Assembly (NCBI RefSeq): GCF_002277895.1
Contig: NZ_CP022999.1
Span: 1,116,001 to 1,180,000 of the forward strand
Source: Rhizobium sp. 11515TR
GTDB taxonomy: Bacteria > Pseudomonadota > Alphaproteobacteria > Rhizobiales > Rhizobiaceae
Direction: 5' to 3'
DNA: 64,000 nucleotides
The notes beneath the pieces are model-generated. The model ran no database searches. It had not been told where the DNA came from and saw only the letters and a list, made by a program, of their open reading frames with translations. Both the position numbers and the translations under genes were made by a program. This document shows positions 54,150 through 62,125 of the stretch, piece after piece (the stretch's first letter is position 1; every line of letters starts with the position of its first letter).

Positions 54150-55024
54150 TGCCAGCTCGCTTTACGTTCGGAGGTGACGAGCATCTCTTCGTCGAATGCA
54201 GCGACGAGATGTCCCTTGAAGCCTTCTTCAAGAGCCTGTCGATGACCAAGGGGGTACGCGAGAGCGCCATCAAAGGCGTCACCGAAATCTGCCCTGCCAA
54301 TGCCTCCCTCCAGATCAAGTTCGATCCCGACATAATCAAGCCGGACGATCTCCTGCGCGAGGTCAAGGCAATTGAAGGAGCCGCCGAAAAGGCGGAGCCG
54401 GTCATTACCACCCGCATCGTCGAAATCCCGGTTTTCTACAATGATCCCTGGACCCATGAGACGCTGATGCGTTTCCGCGAGCGGCATCAGGAGCCGACGG
54501 GGACCGATCTGGACTATGCCGCCAGGATCAACGGCTATGACGCGGTGAAGGATTTCATCTCGGCCCATGCCGGATCGCCATGGTTCGTCTCCATGGTCGG
54601 CTTCGTCGCCGGCCTGCCCTTCATGTATCAGATGGTGGAGCGGCAGCGGCAGATCGAGGTGCCGAAATATCTGCGTCCACGCACCGATACGCCGCGGCTG
54701 ACTGTGGGACATGGCGGCTGCTTCGGCTGCATCTATTCGGTGCGCGGGGCTGGCGGCTATCAGATGTTCGGCATCACGCCGATGCCGATCTTCGACCCCA
54801 CGCAATCGACAAGCTACCTGCGCGATTTCATGGTGTTCTTCCGCCCCGGCGACATTGTGAAATTCCGGCCTATCGATCGCGACGGTTACGACCAGGCGGT
54901 CGAGGATGTCGACAAGGGCCGCTTCGCGCCGCCAATCCGCGAGGTCAGCTTCGATCTTAGGCAATACCAGGCCGATATCGACGGCTACAACGCCAAGCTG
55001 GAGGGCGCGCTGCATGGCCATTAA
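54149..55024 (+). CDS. pxpB: KipI/PxpB-like protein with urea-carboxylase-type carboxyltransferase motif
   Basis: This 291-residue KipI-family protein has an N-terminal KipI module (about 1-95) and a cyclophilin-like second module. Its core motif GHGGCFGCIYSVRGAGGYQ (187-205) resembles the GGxxxCIYxxxGxGGYQ stretch of urea carboxylase more than the GGQTGIYP type seen in PxpB. It is 50-70 residues longer than usual PxpB. It may be the carboxyltransferase half that receives CO2 from biotin. The YcsF and KipA genes are in the same operon, so a 5-oxoprolinase-like role remains open. Confidence 0.8.
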   Translation: MPARFTFGGDEHLFVECSDEMSLEAFFKSLSMTKGVRESAIKGVTEICPANASLQIKFDPDIIKPDDLLREVKAIEGAAEKAEPVITTRIVEIPVFYNDPWTHETLMRFRERHQEPTGTDLDYAARINGYDAVKDFISAHAGSPWFVSMVGFVAGLPFMYQMVERQRQIEVPKYLRPRTDTPRLTVGHGGCFGCIYSVRGAGGYQMFGITPMPIFDPTQSTSYLRDFMVFFRPGDIVKFRPIDRDGYDQAVEDVDKGRFAPPIREVSFDLRQYQADIDGYNAKLEGALHGH

Positions 55025-55985
55025 GGTTCTTCATCACGGCCTTTCCACTACGATTCAGGATCTCGGACGGCCCGGCTATTTCCATCTCGGCATTCCCGTT
55101 GGCGGCGCCATGGATCGCTATGCGATGCGGGCGGCAAATCTTCTCGTTGGCAACGATGAGGGTGCGGCCGGGCTCGAAGCCGTCTTCATGGGGCCTAAGC
55201 TCGAATTTCTCGACGATGCGCTGATTGCCGTGACCGGTGCGGACATGCCCGTCAGGATCGACGGCGAGGTGCAGCCGGGATGGACGGCGCTCGAGGTTAA
55301 GGCAGGGCAGACCGTAAGCTTTGACTTTCTGAAATCCGGGGCGCGAATCTACATTGCGGTGTCTGGCGGCATCGACGTTCCCGAAGCGCTGGGTAGCCGA
55401 TCGACCTATGTGATCGGCGCGCTCGGTGGCCTTGACGGCAAGGCTATCGCTACCGGAGATGAGCTTCCCGTTGGCTCCGGCTCCCTGGATAGCGCGGGCA
55501 GATCCGTTGCAGAGGAGCTACGACGCAAGCCGGGTACACCGGCGGAGCTCCGGGTTTTACCAGGGCTCTACTGGGATCGTTTGACCGAACAGACAAAGAG
55601 CAACTTCTTTGCCGACCAATGGAAGGTGGCGCCGGAAGCCGATCGCATGGGGTATCGCTTCCGTGGCGGCCGAAAACTCGAATTCGTCGAGCGCAAGCAG
55701 CCCTTCGGCGCCGGTTCGGATCCGTCGAATATCGTGGACAGCTGCTATCCCTATGGCTCCATCCAGGTGCCGGGCGGAACGGAGCCTATCATCCTGCATC
55801 GCGATGCCGTCTCCGGCGGCGGCTATTTCATGCTGGGAACGGTGATCTCGGCCGACATGGATCTGATCGCCCAACTGCAGCCGCATATGCCGACGCAATT
55901 CGTGGAGGTCACCATGGATCAGGCACTGGCGGCGCGGGCGGACCAGCAGGCATTGCTTGCGCGTCTTCGTGCTGCTCTGGCGTAA
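55014..55985 (+). CDS. pxpC: KipA/PxpC-like protein, carboxyltransferase half
   Basis: This 323-residue KipA-family protein shows STTIQDLGRPGYFHLGIPVG (residues 11-30), GGAMDRYAMRAANLL and IAVSGGIDVPEALGSRST. DPSNIVD (236-242) and a GYF segment near 270 are family landmarks shared with the urea-carboxylase carboxyltransferase domain. The ATG at 55014 lies inside the 3' end of the KipI gene, as in most kipI-kipA pairs. Together the two should form one active site. Confidence 0.85.
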   Translation: MAIKVLHHGLSTTIQDLGRPGYFHLGIPVGGAMDRYAMRAANLLVGNDEGAAGLEAVFMGPKLEFLDDALIAVTGADMPVRIDGEVQPGWTALEVKAGQTVSFDFLKSGARIYIAVSGGIDVPEALGSRSTYVIGALGGLDGKAIATGDELPVGSGSLDSAGRSVAEELRRKPGTPAELRVLPGLYWDRLTEQTKSNFFADQWKVAPEADRMGYRFRGGRKLEFVERKQPFGAGSDPSNIVDSCYPYGSIQVPGGTEPIILHRDAVSGGGYFMLGTVISADMDLIAQLQPHMPTQFVEVTMDQALAARADQQALLARLRAALA

Positions 55986-56060
55986 GGGATTAATCAGATG
56001 GCTGGCCCTTCGATCCCCCATTTCCGGCACAGATGGAATTGGTCAGGGATCGCCCGCGTC

Positions 56061-57089
56061 TCATTCGAGAACGCGGGTGAGATAAGCGGCCGTCACGCCG
56101 GGGCCTGGGATGATCGCGACGATTTTCATTTGCGCGATCGTGCGGTCGACCGAGGCTTCGAGATGGTTCTCCATCATCGCCGCCGCCGCCTTGACGGCGC
56201 CGCGCAGCAGCAGTTCTGCGATAAGGCGCAGTTCCGTGATGATGGCGGGATCGCCGGGCAAGCCGAGGCGCCGCAGCAATCGCTCAGTCGCCGTGACAGG
56301 CAGCAGGTTGTTGCGGATGGATTCCTTCAGCCGCTCGTTCGGCGTCGCAAGGATGCAGATGTCGATGAAGTCGGCATGTATAGCCTCCAGCGCCCCAAGG
56401 TGATCGGCCGGTTCGTGGCGCTCGAGATCGGAGAGGCGCTGGAACAGATCACCCAGGCGCTCCCGATCGACGCGGTTGGCCCCGGCGACCAGCGCCTGCG
56501 GCTCCAGCATGCCGCGCAGGCCGTAATGATCCTTGATCATCTGCGCCGTCAGCGGGCCGGCGATCCAGTGAGACGATTGGTTCTTGCGCACGAGGCCGCG
56601 TTCGCGCAGGCGCGTCAGCACGTCACGCACCACGGTGCGGCTGACGTTGAAATGATCGGCAAGCTCGATCTCGATGATGCGATACTGGCCGAAGACGACG
56701 CAGCCGGCGACATCGGCCTCAACGGTATTGTAGATACGCTCCCAGGAGGCGCGGCTCTGCAGGGCCTCGTCGGCGTGGCGCGGAATGGTCAGGCCGAGGG
56801 TCTTGATATCGGTGCGCTTCGGCTCGATGCCCTGGCCGGCGGGACCGACGAGATAGCCGCGTCCGTTGAAGCGATGCACCAGCCCTTCGCTCTCCAGCGT
56901 CTGCAGCGCCCTCTGCACGGGCGCGCGCGAAATCTGCAGGATATCGGCGATCGGCCCTTCGAGCAGGACCACGCCGCGCGGCAGCGTGTTGTCCTCGATA
57001 TTGCCACGCAGAACATCCTCGGCGATCTCGTAACGCTTTTGCGCATTCGGGCGCGCATGGTTTTCGGTCATCTGATGCAATGGACTCAT
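56061..57089 (-). CDS. GntR-family regulator with two winged-helix domains and an FCD domain
   Basis: This is a 342-residue protein. The first GntR-type winged helix spans about residues 15-85 (EIAEDVLRGNIEDNTLPRGV, then ISRAPVQRALQTLESEGLV). A second, independent one spans about 110-180 (WERIYNTVEADVAGCVVFGQ, then FNVSRTVVRDVLTRLRERGLV). An FCD effector domain follows (about 190-330, with IHADFIDICI and ENHLEASVDR). Standard GntR/FCD proteins have one HTH, so this is an internal duplication. It is divergent from the two-ATPase importer. The start is set at ATG 57089; the ORF extends to 57269 without support. Confidence 0.8.
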   Translation of the reverse strand: MSPLHQMTENHARPNAQKRYEIAEDVLRGNIEDNTLPRGVVLLEGPIADILQISRAPVQRALQTLESEGLVHRFNGRGYLVGPAGQGIEPKRTDIKTLGLTIPRHADEALQSRASWERIYNTVEADVAGCVVFGQYRIIEIELADHFNVSRTVVRDVLTRLRERGLVRKNQSSHWIAGPLTAQMIKDHYGLRGMLEPQALVAGANRVDRERLGDLFQRLSDLERHEPADHLGALEAIHADFIDICILATPNERLKESIRNNLLPVTATERLLRRLGLPGDPAIITELRLIAELLLRGAVKAAAAMMENHLEASVDRTIAQMKIVAIIPGPGVTAAYLTRVLE

Positions 57090-57150
57090 GTCGTTCTGAT
57101 GCCTCACTCTTACGCGTTTTATCATTCTAACATAGCGCAAAAATAAATGA

Positions 57151-57165
57151 CTATTGAATACAAAA
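57151..57165. repeat. Direct repeat copy 1, putative GntR operator
   Basis: CTATTGAATACAAAA, identical to the copy at 57403-57417. It lies 62 bases upstream of the GntR start codon and begins an imperfect inverted repeat. Confidence 0.6.
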
Positions 57166-57402
57166 TATGTTTTCTGTTCCCAGATACAGTGAATCTCTTT
57201 TCGCTGATTGTTGACGCGTAGCGCAGCGATTGGCGCTATTTGCTGAATGATACCGGTGTGGCACGCCACGTTGCGACAGCTGCAGCAACCATTTTGCCGC
57301 CAATTCCATGGGTAGGGCAGGGGTGCCCGTCGATATCGCCGCCTTTCGCCAGTTGTTCCTCAATCGATCGTTACTTCGCGGTTCGACATTTTCTAGAAAA
57401 GT

Positions 57403-57417
57403 CTATTGAATACAAAA
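57403..57417. repeat. Direct repeat copy 2, putative GntR operator
   Basis: This is an exact copy of the repeat at 57151-57165, located about 140 bases before the importer ATPase start. It is followed by ATCATTTATG, which resembles the flanking AAATAAATGA of copy 1 on the opposite strand. Confidence 0.6.
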
Positions 57418-57558
57418 ATCATTTATGTAATGCTCTGAACATCAAGACGCTCGTCAGAAGCGTCGCAGGTGGAACTCTTTGAAACGCCAAGGAACATCTC
57501 TTTGACGCGCATGTGATCATGCGCGAGTGCAGGCTAACGTCTGACCGTCAGGATCAAT

Positions 57559-58698
57559 GTGATCCAGGCGAAAGCGGAGCTTTGCCCGAAGGATGGTCCT
57601 TGCCTTGAAACTGGTGGGAATTCGGTGTCGACCGTTCTTCAGCTTAGCCAAGTCACCAAGTCCTATGGCGTGTCAGCCGCATTGGACAGGATAGATTTCT
57701 CTTTGCCCGACAATGCCTATATCTCGCTGCTAGGCCCGAGCGGCTCGGGAAAGACGACGCTGCTGCGCGTCATCGCCGGCTTCGAGGAGCCGGATGCCGG
57801 CTCGATCCTCTTCCATGGCAGGCGCCTTGATGGCGTCGAGCCGCATGATCGCGGCATCGGCTTCGTCTTTCAGAATTTCGCTCTGTTTCCGCATCTTTCC
57901 GTTGCCGAGAACGTTGCCTTCGGCCTGCGCAATCGCAAAGTCGATCCCGTGACCGATCCGCGCGTCCTGGTAAAGCGGGTCCACGACATGCTGTCGCTGG
58001 TCGGTCTCAAGGGATTTGACGATCGCGCCGTGACGCAGATTTCAGGTGGTCAGCGCCAGCGCGTCGCCTTGGCACGTACGCTGATCACCGAACCGAAGAT
58101 GGTGCTGCTGGACGAGCCGCTCGGTGCGCTCGACGCCAATCTGCGTGGCCGTATGCGCAGCGAACTCAAGATCATCCGCGAACGCTGCGGCGTAACCTTC
58201 CTGCATGTTACTGGCAGCGAGAGCGAAGCCTTGGCGATGGGGGATCTTGTGCTCGTGCTCGATCGCGGCCGCATCGCGCAGGCCGCCGCTTCGGATGTCC
58301 TCTACAATAGCCCGGCCACGGCCTCGGTCGCCCGCTTTCTCAATTGCTATAACCTCTTTGCCGGCGATGTCGTCGCGGATGCTTTCGTCGGGCCGGCCGG
58401 TCGTTTCCCTCTGAATGGTTCGCGCCGAAAGGCGCCGCAGCCGGCTTATGCGATCCGCTATGACCGCGTTTCGATCCGCTCTCGCGATGCGATGCTATCG
58501 GATGACGAAGTGCGCATCGAGGCGGATTTCATCGCCAGCGAATATTCCGGCGCAGCAGTCAATTCCTTCTTTGCGCTCGATGGCGGCCAGGTCTTCGAGG
58601 TTGAATCCCATCTGAGCCACGCCCGTCCGCCGGTCTTTGTCGAGAAGGACCGCTATGCGCTCGTCTGGAAGAAGGAGGATGCCCTTGTTTTCGGTTGA
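57559..58698 (+). CDS. ABC ATPase, PotA-like, with Gly in place of the switch histidine
   Basis: This 379-residue ATPase has Walker A GPSGSGKTT (59-67), Q-loop FQNFALFPH, signature ISGGQRQR (161-168, ISGGQ in place of LSGGQ) and Walker B MVLLDEPLGALD (181-192). The switch loop reads VTGSESEAL (217-225), so the expected His is Gly219. This predicts a weak or asymmetric ATP site. A second, separate ATPase gene lies at the end of the same operon. The GTG at 57559 (AGGA upstream) or GTG 57625 may be the start. The final 120 residues look like a TOBE-type domain. Confidence 0.85.
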   Translation: MIQAKAELCPKDGPCLETGGNSVSTVLQLSQVTKSYGVSAALDRIDFSLPDNAYISLLGPSGSGKTTLLRVIAGFEEPDAGSILFHGRRLDGVEPHDRGIGFVFQNFALFPHLSVAENVAFGLRNRKVDPVTDPRVLVKRVHDMLSLVGLKGFDDRAVTQISGGQRQRVALARTLITEPKMVLLDEPLGALDANLRGRMRSELKIIRERCGVTFLHVTGSESEALAMGDLVLVLDRGRIAQAAASDVLYNSPATASVARFLNCYNLFAGDVVADAFVGPAGRFPLNGSRRKAPQPAYAIRYDRVSIRSRDAMLSDDEVRIEADFIASEYSGAAVNSFFALDGGQVFEVESHLSHARPPVFVEKDRYALVWKKEDALVFG

Positions 58699-58746
58699 TG
58701 TGAGCCCTTCGAACCCTTCCACCGGGCCCTCCAAGGAGAGCGAGAG

Positions 58747-59646
58747 ATGACCATGGTCGCGACATCAGAGGAAGCCGTGCAGGAAGGCGCAGCCGTGCGC
58801 CGGAGATCGAGCAAGACATTCTGGCTTCTGGCGCCGGGCATGATCTGGATGATCGCCTTCCTCGTCCTGCCGATGCTGATGATGGTCTATGTTTCCTTCT
58901 GGACGCAGACGACCTTCAAGATCGAGCCGACGCTGACTTTGCAGAGCTGGATTACCTTCCTGACGAGCCCCACCTATCTCGGCGCGCTCTGGACGACGAT
59001 CCGCATCTGGCTGCTTGTGCTTCTGTCGACGCTTATCGTGGGCTATCCGGCAGCGCTCTTCGTCGGCCTTCTCATCAAGAACAAGACGCTGCAGACCGTG
59101 TTGCTCGTGCTCTGCGTCATCCCGTTCTGGACCTCTTTCCTGATCCGCGTGCTTGCCTGGCGGCCGATGCTCGGCACCGAAGGCGCCATCAACATGATCC
59201 TGATGAAGCTTGGCATCGTGCAGCAGCCGATCGAAGTACTGTTGTTTTCAGAACTATCCGTCATCATCGGCATGACCCAGATCTACTGCGTCTTCATGGT
59301 CGGGCCGATCGCCTTCATGATGGGCCGCATCGACGTCTCGGTCATCGAGGCGGCGCAGGATCTCGGTGCCGGCTTCTGGCGCATCTTCCGCACGATCATC
59401 CTGCCGCTTTCCATGCCGGGCGTGGTGGTCGGCGCGATTTTTGTCTCCGTCATGGTTCTCGGCGAATTCGCAACGTCCGCCGCCCTATCCGGCCGCAAGG
59501 TCAATCTGCTGGGCAATATCATCGTCACCCAGGTAGGCTCGTTGAAATGGGCCTTTGCCGCTGTCGCCGGCGTTGTGCTCACGATCATCATGGGTGCTGT
59601 TGTCGCAGCCCTGCTCAAGGTCGTCGACCTCAGAAAGGAGCTCTGA
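58747..59646 (+). CDS. ABC importer permease, PotB-like
   Basis: This 299-residue permease has its first helix at about 28-48 (APGMIWMIAFLVLPMLMMVYV), about six helices in all and an EAA loop (EAAQDLGAGFWRIFRTIILPLSMPG, about 201-225). AAGGAGAG precedes the ATG. It is followed two bases later by the PotC-like gene. Confidence 0.88.
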   Translation: MTMVATSEEAVQEGAAVRRRSSKTFWLLAPGMIWMIAFLVLPMLMMVYVSFWTQTTFKIEPTLTLQSWITFLTSPTYLGALWTTIRIWLLVLLSTLIVGYPAALFVGLLIKNKTLQTVLLVLCVIPFWTSFLIRVLAWRPMLGTEGAINMILMKLGIVQQPIEVLLFSELSVIIGMTQIYCVFMVGPIAFMMGRIDVSVIEAAQDLGAGFWRIFRTIILPLSMPGVVVGAIFVSVMVLGEFATSAALSGRKVNLLGNIIVTQVGSLKWAFAAVAGVVLTIIMGAVVAALLKVVDLRKEL

Positions 59647-59648
59647 TC

Positions 59649-60494
59649 ATGAATGCTGGCGGCATCAAGCTCGGCCTGGGCGTCTACACGACCCTTTTTC
59701 TGATCTTCCTTTATGGGCCGCTCGTCGTCCTGGCGATCCTGTCGTTCCAGACTGGACCAGAGGGTGGTCCGCAATTTCCGATCATCGAATGGTCGACCTA
59801 TTGGTATCGGCATCTCTTCGGTCTCACGCCGCCGTCGCGCATCGCACCGTTGCCCATCGATCAGGCGTTGATCCGCTCGCTCTTTCTGGCGCTGATGACC
59901 ATGATCGTCTCGACGGTGCTCGGCGTCATGTCCGCCCAGGCCTTTCGCCGCAAGTTCCGCGGCTCGGGCGTCGCCTTCTATCTGATCGTTCTCGGCATGA
60001 TGGTGCCGGGAGTGCTGGTCGGCCTCGGCATGGCGCTCGTCGCCAACGCCTTCGGCATCGACCGGCACTGGTGGAGCACGGCCTTCGTCCTGCATGTCGT
60101 CTACACCTTCCCCTTCGCCTTCCTCGTCATGCTTGCCATCTTCAACAGGTTCGATCCGAGCATGGAGGAAGCCTCCTGGTCGCTTGGCGTTACGCCGGCG
60201 CGCACCTTCCGCAAGGTCACGTTCCCGCTGATCTTCCCTGGCGTGCTTTCGGCGATGCTCTTTGCGTTCACGCTCTCCTATGACGAGTTCTCGCGCACCC
60301 TGTTTGCCTCAGGCCGCGAGCTGACGCTGCCGCTTGCGATCTACGGCACCTTCTCCGTCGAGGTGCATCCGAACGTCTTCGCCTTCGGAGTGCTTACCAC
60401 GCTGTTTTCCTTCGCGCTTCTCGGCACCTACGCGATCCTGATGGGTCTGTCGGTGCGGCGCGCTAAGCGCGTCCGCATTCAGGAGGACGCATGA
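59649..60494 (+). CDS. ABC importer permease, PotC-like
   Basis: This 281-residue permease has an N-terminal helix (VYTTLFLIFLYGPLVVLAIL) and an EAA-type loop (EEASWSLGVTPARTFRKVTFPLIFPG, about 175-200). It ends with YDEFSRTLFASG, a PotC landmark. AAGGAG lies upstream of ATG 59649. The stop overlaps the first SDR gene. Confidence 0.88.
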   Translation: MNAGGIKLGLGVYTTLFLIFLYGPLVVLAILSFQTGPEGGPQFPIIEWSTYWYRHLFGLTPPSRIAPLPIDQALIRSLFLALMTMIVSTVLGVMSAQAFRRKFRGSGVAFYLIVLGMMVPGVLVGLGMALVANAFGIDRHWWSTAFVLHVVYTFPFAFLVMLAIFNRFDPSMEEASWSLGVTPARTFRKVTFPLIFPGVLSAMLFAFTLSYDEFSRTLFASGRELTLPLAIYGTFSVEVHPNVFAFGVLTTLFSFALLGTYAILMGLSVRRAKRVRIQEDA

Positions 60495-61246
60495 TGGCTG
60501 AGAAGGCTTTCGCCCCGATCTCCGCCATTGTCACCGGCGCCGGCTCCGGTATCGGCCGCGCCATTGCGCTGCGCCTCGGTGCTGATGGTTATGCCGTTCT
60601 GGTCAATGACCTCTCAGTTGAGCGAGCCGAGGCAGTCGCCTCGGAGATCAACAAGGCGGGCGGTGCGGCGACCGCGATCGCCGGCGACGTTGCTAGTCCC
60701 GAGGATGTGGCGGCGATCCATGCCGCTGCCAAGGCCTCGCATGGCGATGTCGCCCTTCTTGTCAACAATGCCGGTATCGCGCATCAGGCAGCCTTCGAGA
60801 GCCTCGAGCTGGAGGATTTCGACCGGATGTTTGCGGTGCATGTGCGCGGCACCTTCCTGGTGACCAAGGCCGTCCTACCGTCGATGCTGGCGCGGGGCGC
60901 GGGTGTCATCGTCAACGTCGCTTCCCAGCTGGGACAGATCGGCGGCATCGAGCTTGTTCATTATTCTGGCGCCAAGGCCGCGATCATCGGCATGACGAAG
61001 GCACTCGCTCGCGAGGTCTCGCGCCGGGGCGTGCGGGTCAATGCCGTAGCGCCGGGACCGATCAACACGCCGCTGGTGCGCGGTCTTTCCGAAGAATGGC
61101 GCGAACGCAAGAAGCGCGAATTGCCGCTCGGCCGCTTCGGCGAGCCGGAAGAGGTGGCCGCGACCGTCGCGTTTCTGGCCTCGCCGGCCGCGAGCCTTTT
61201 CGTCGGCCAGACGCTCGGGCCGAATTCCGGCGATGTGATGCTCTGA
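60491..61246 (+). CDS. SDR-family oxidoreductase 1 in the importer operon
   Basis: This 251-residue classical SDR has TGAGSGIG (about residues 15-22), NNAG (about 92-95), a Ser in VASQLG and YSGAK with the active-site Tyr/Lys. It overlaps the permease stop (ATGATG) and is followed by a second SDR 13 bases later. A NAD(P)-dependent step on the imported compound is likely; the substrate is unknown. Confidence 0.87.
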   Translation: MMAEKAFAPISAIVTGAGSGIGRAIALRLGADGYAVLVNDLSVERAEAVASEINKAGGAATAIAGDVASPEDVAAIHAAAKASHGDVALLVNNAGIAHQAAFESLELEDFDRMFAVHVRGTFLVTKAVLPSMLARGAGVIVNVASQLGQIGGIELVHYSGAKAAIIGMTKALAREVSRRGVRVNAVAPGPINTPLVRGLSEEWRERKKRELPLGRFGEPEEVAATVAFLASPAASLFVGQTLGPNSGDVML

Positions 61247-61259
61247 AGGAGACAAGAAG

Positions 61260-62027
61260 ATGGACTGTGCAGAGAAGCGGATTGTCATCGTCACGGGTGC
61301 GGGCATCGGTATCGGCCAGGCGACAGCAAAGGCGTTTGCAGCGCTCGGCAACCATGTCGTCGTCACCGATATCCTCGAGAAGGAAGGTGAGCAGACGGTT
61401 CACGACATTCTGACCGCCGGCGGCTCGGCCGAGTTTCATCTTTATGACGTGCGCTCGACAGATGCCGCAAACAAGCTCGTTGCCAATGTCGAGGCGCGCT
61501 TCGGCAAGATCGATGTCATTGTTGCCAATGCCGGCATCGCCCATCGCACGCCGCTCGACAAGCTCACCGACGACAAGTGGGACCTGACCATGGATGTCGA
61601 TCTGAAGGGCATCTTCAAGCTGGTGCGCGCCGCCGTGCCCGGCATGCGTGCCCACAGATCGGGCAGCATCGTCGCGCTCTCCTCAATCATGGGTGTCGCC
61701 TATGGATGGGACGAGCATGTCCATTATTCGGCGGCGAAGTCAGGCGTCGTCGGGCTGGTGCGGGGGCTTGCCGTCGAGCTGGCGAAAGACGGCATCAGGG
61801 TCAACGGCATTGCACCGGGCTATATCCGCACTGCCCAGCTTCTATCGGAAGAGAATTCGCTCGGGCCCGCCGGCGCGGAAAAGGCGGCCGAGTTCATCCC
61901 GATGGGCCGGCTCGGTGAGCCAGAAGACATCGCCGACGTGATCGCATTCCTCGCGTCAAACGGCGCGAGATACATGACCGGCCAGGTTCTGGTCGTTGAT
62001 GGTGGCCTCCTCGTGGGGCGGTACTGA
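61260..62027 (+). CDS. SDR-family oxidoreductase 2 in the importer operon
   Basis: This 255-residue SDR has TGAGIGIG (about 11-18), NAGIAH, a Ser in ALSSIMG and YSAAK at the active site. It ends with MTGQVLVVDGGLLVGRY. GAAGGAGAC precedes the ATG. It differs clearly from the first SDR, so the two may carry out successive oxidation/reduction steps or act on different stereoisomers. Confidence 0.87.
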   Translation: MDCAEKRIVIVTGAGIGIGQATAKAFAALGNHVVVTDILEKEGEQTVHDILTAGGSAEFHLYDVRSTDAANKLVANVEARFGKIDVIVANAGIAHRTPLDKLTDDKWDLTMDVDLKGIFKLVRAAVPGMRAHRSGSIVALSSIMGVAYGWDEHVHYSAAKSGVVGLVRGLAVELAKDGIRVNGIAPGYIRTAQLLSEENSLGPAGAEKAAEFIPMGRLGEPEDIADVIAFLASNGARYMTGQVLVVDGGLLVGRY

Positions 62028-62125
62028 TCGTCATCGTTCGGGCAACGACCGGATGAACGGCGATACGGCGATGAAGCAGGTCCAGCAAGGGCCAAGGGAA
62101 CAGCAATCAGCACTGGAGAACAAAG

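Larger units (their letters stand above)
57090..57558. promoter_or_regulatory. Divergent regulatory region with a 15-base direct repeat
   Basis: This gap between the GntR gene (-) and the importer operon (+) has no credible gene. It contains two exact copies of CTATTGAATACAAAA (57151-57165 and 57403-57417), one near each promoter. An imperfect inverted repeat GAATACA-N5-TGTTTTC lies at 57156-57174. Spacing and position fit autoregulation plus control of the importer. Confidence 0.55.
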
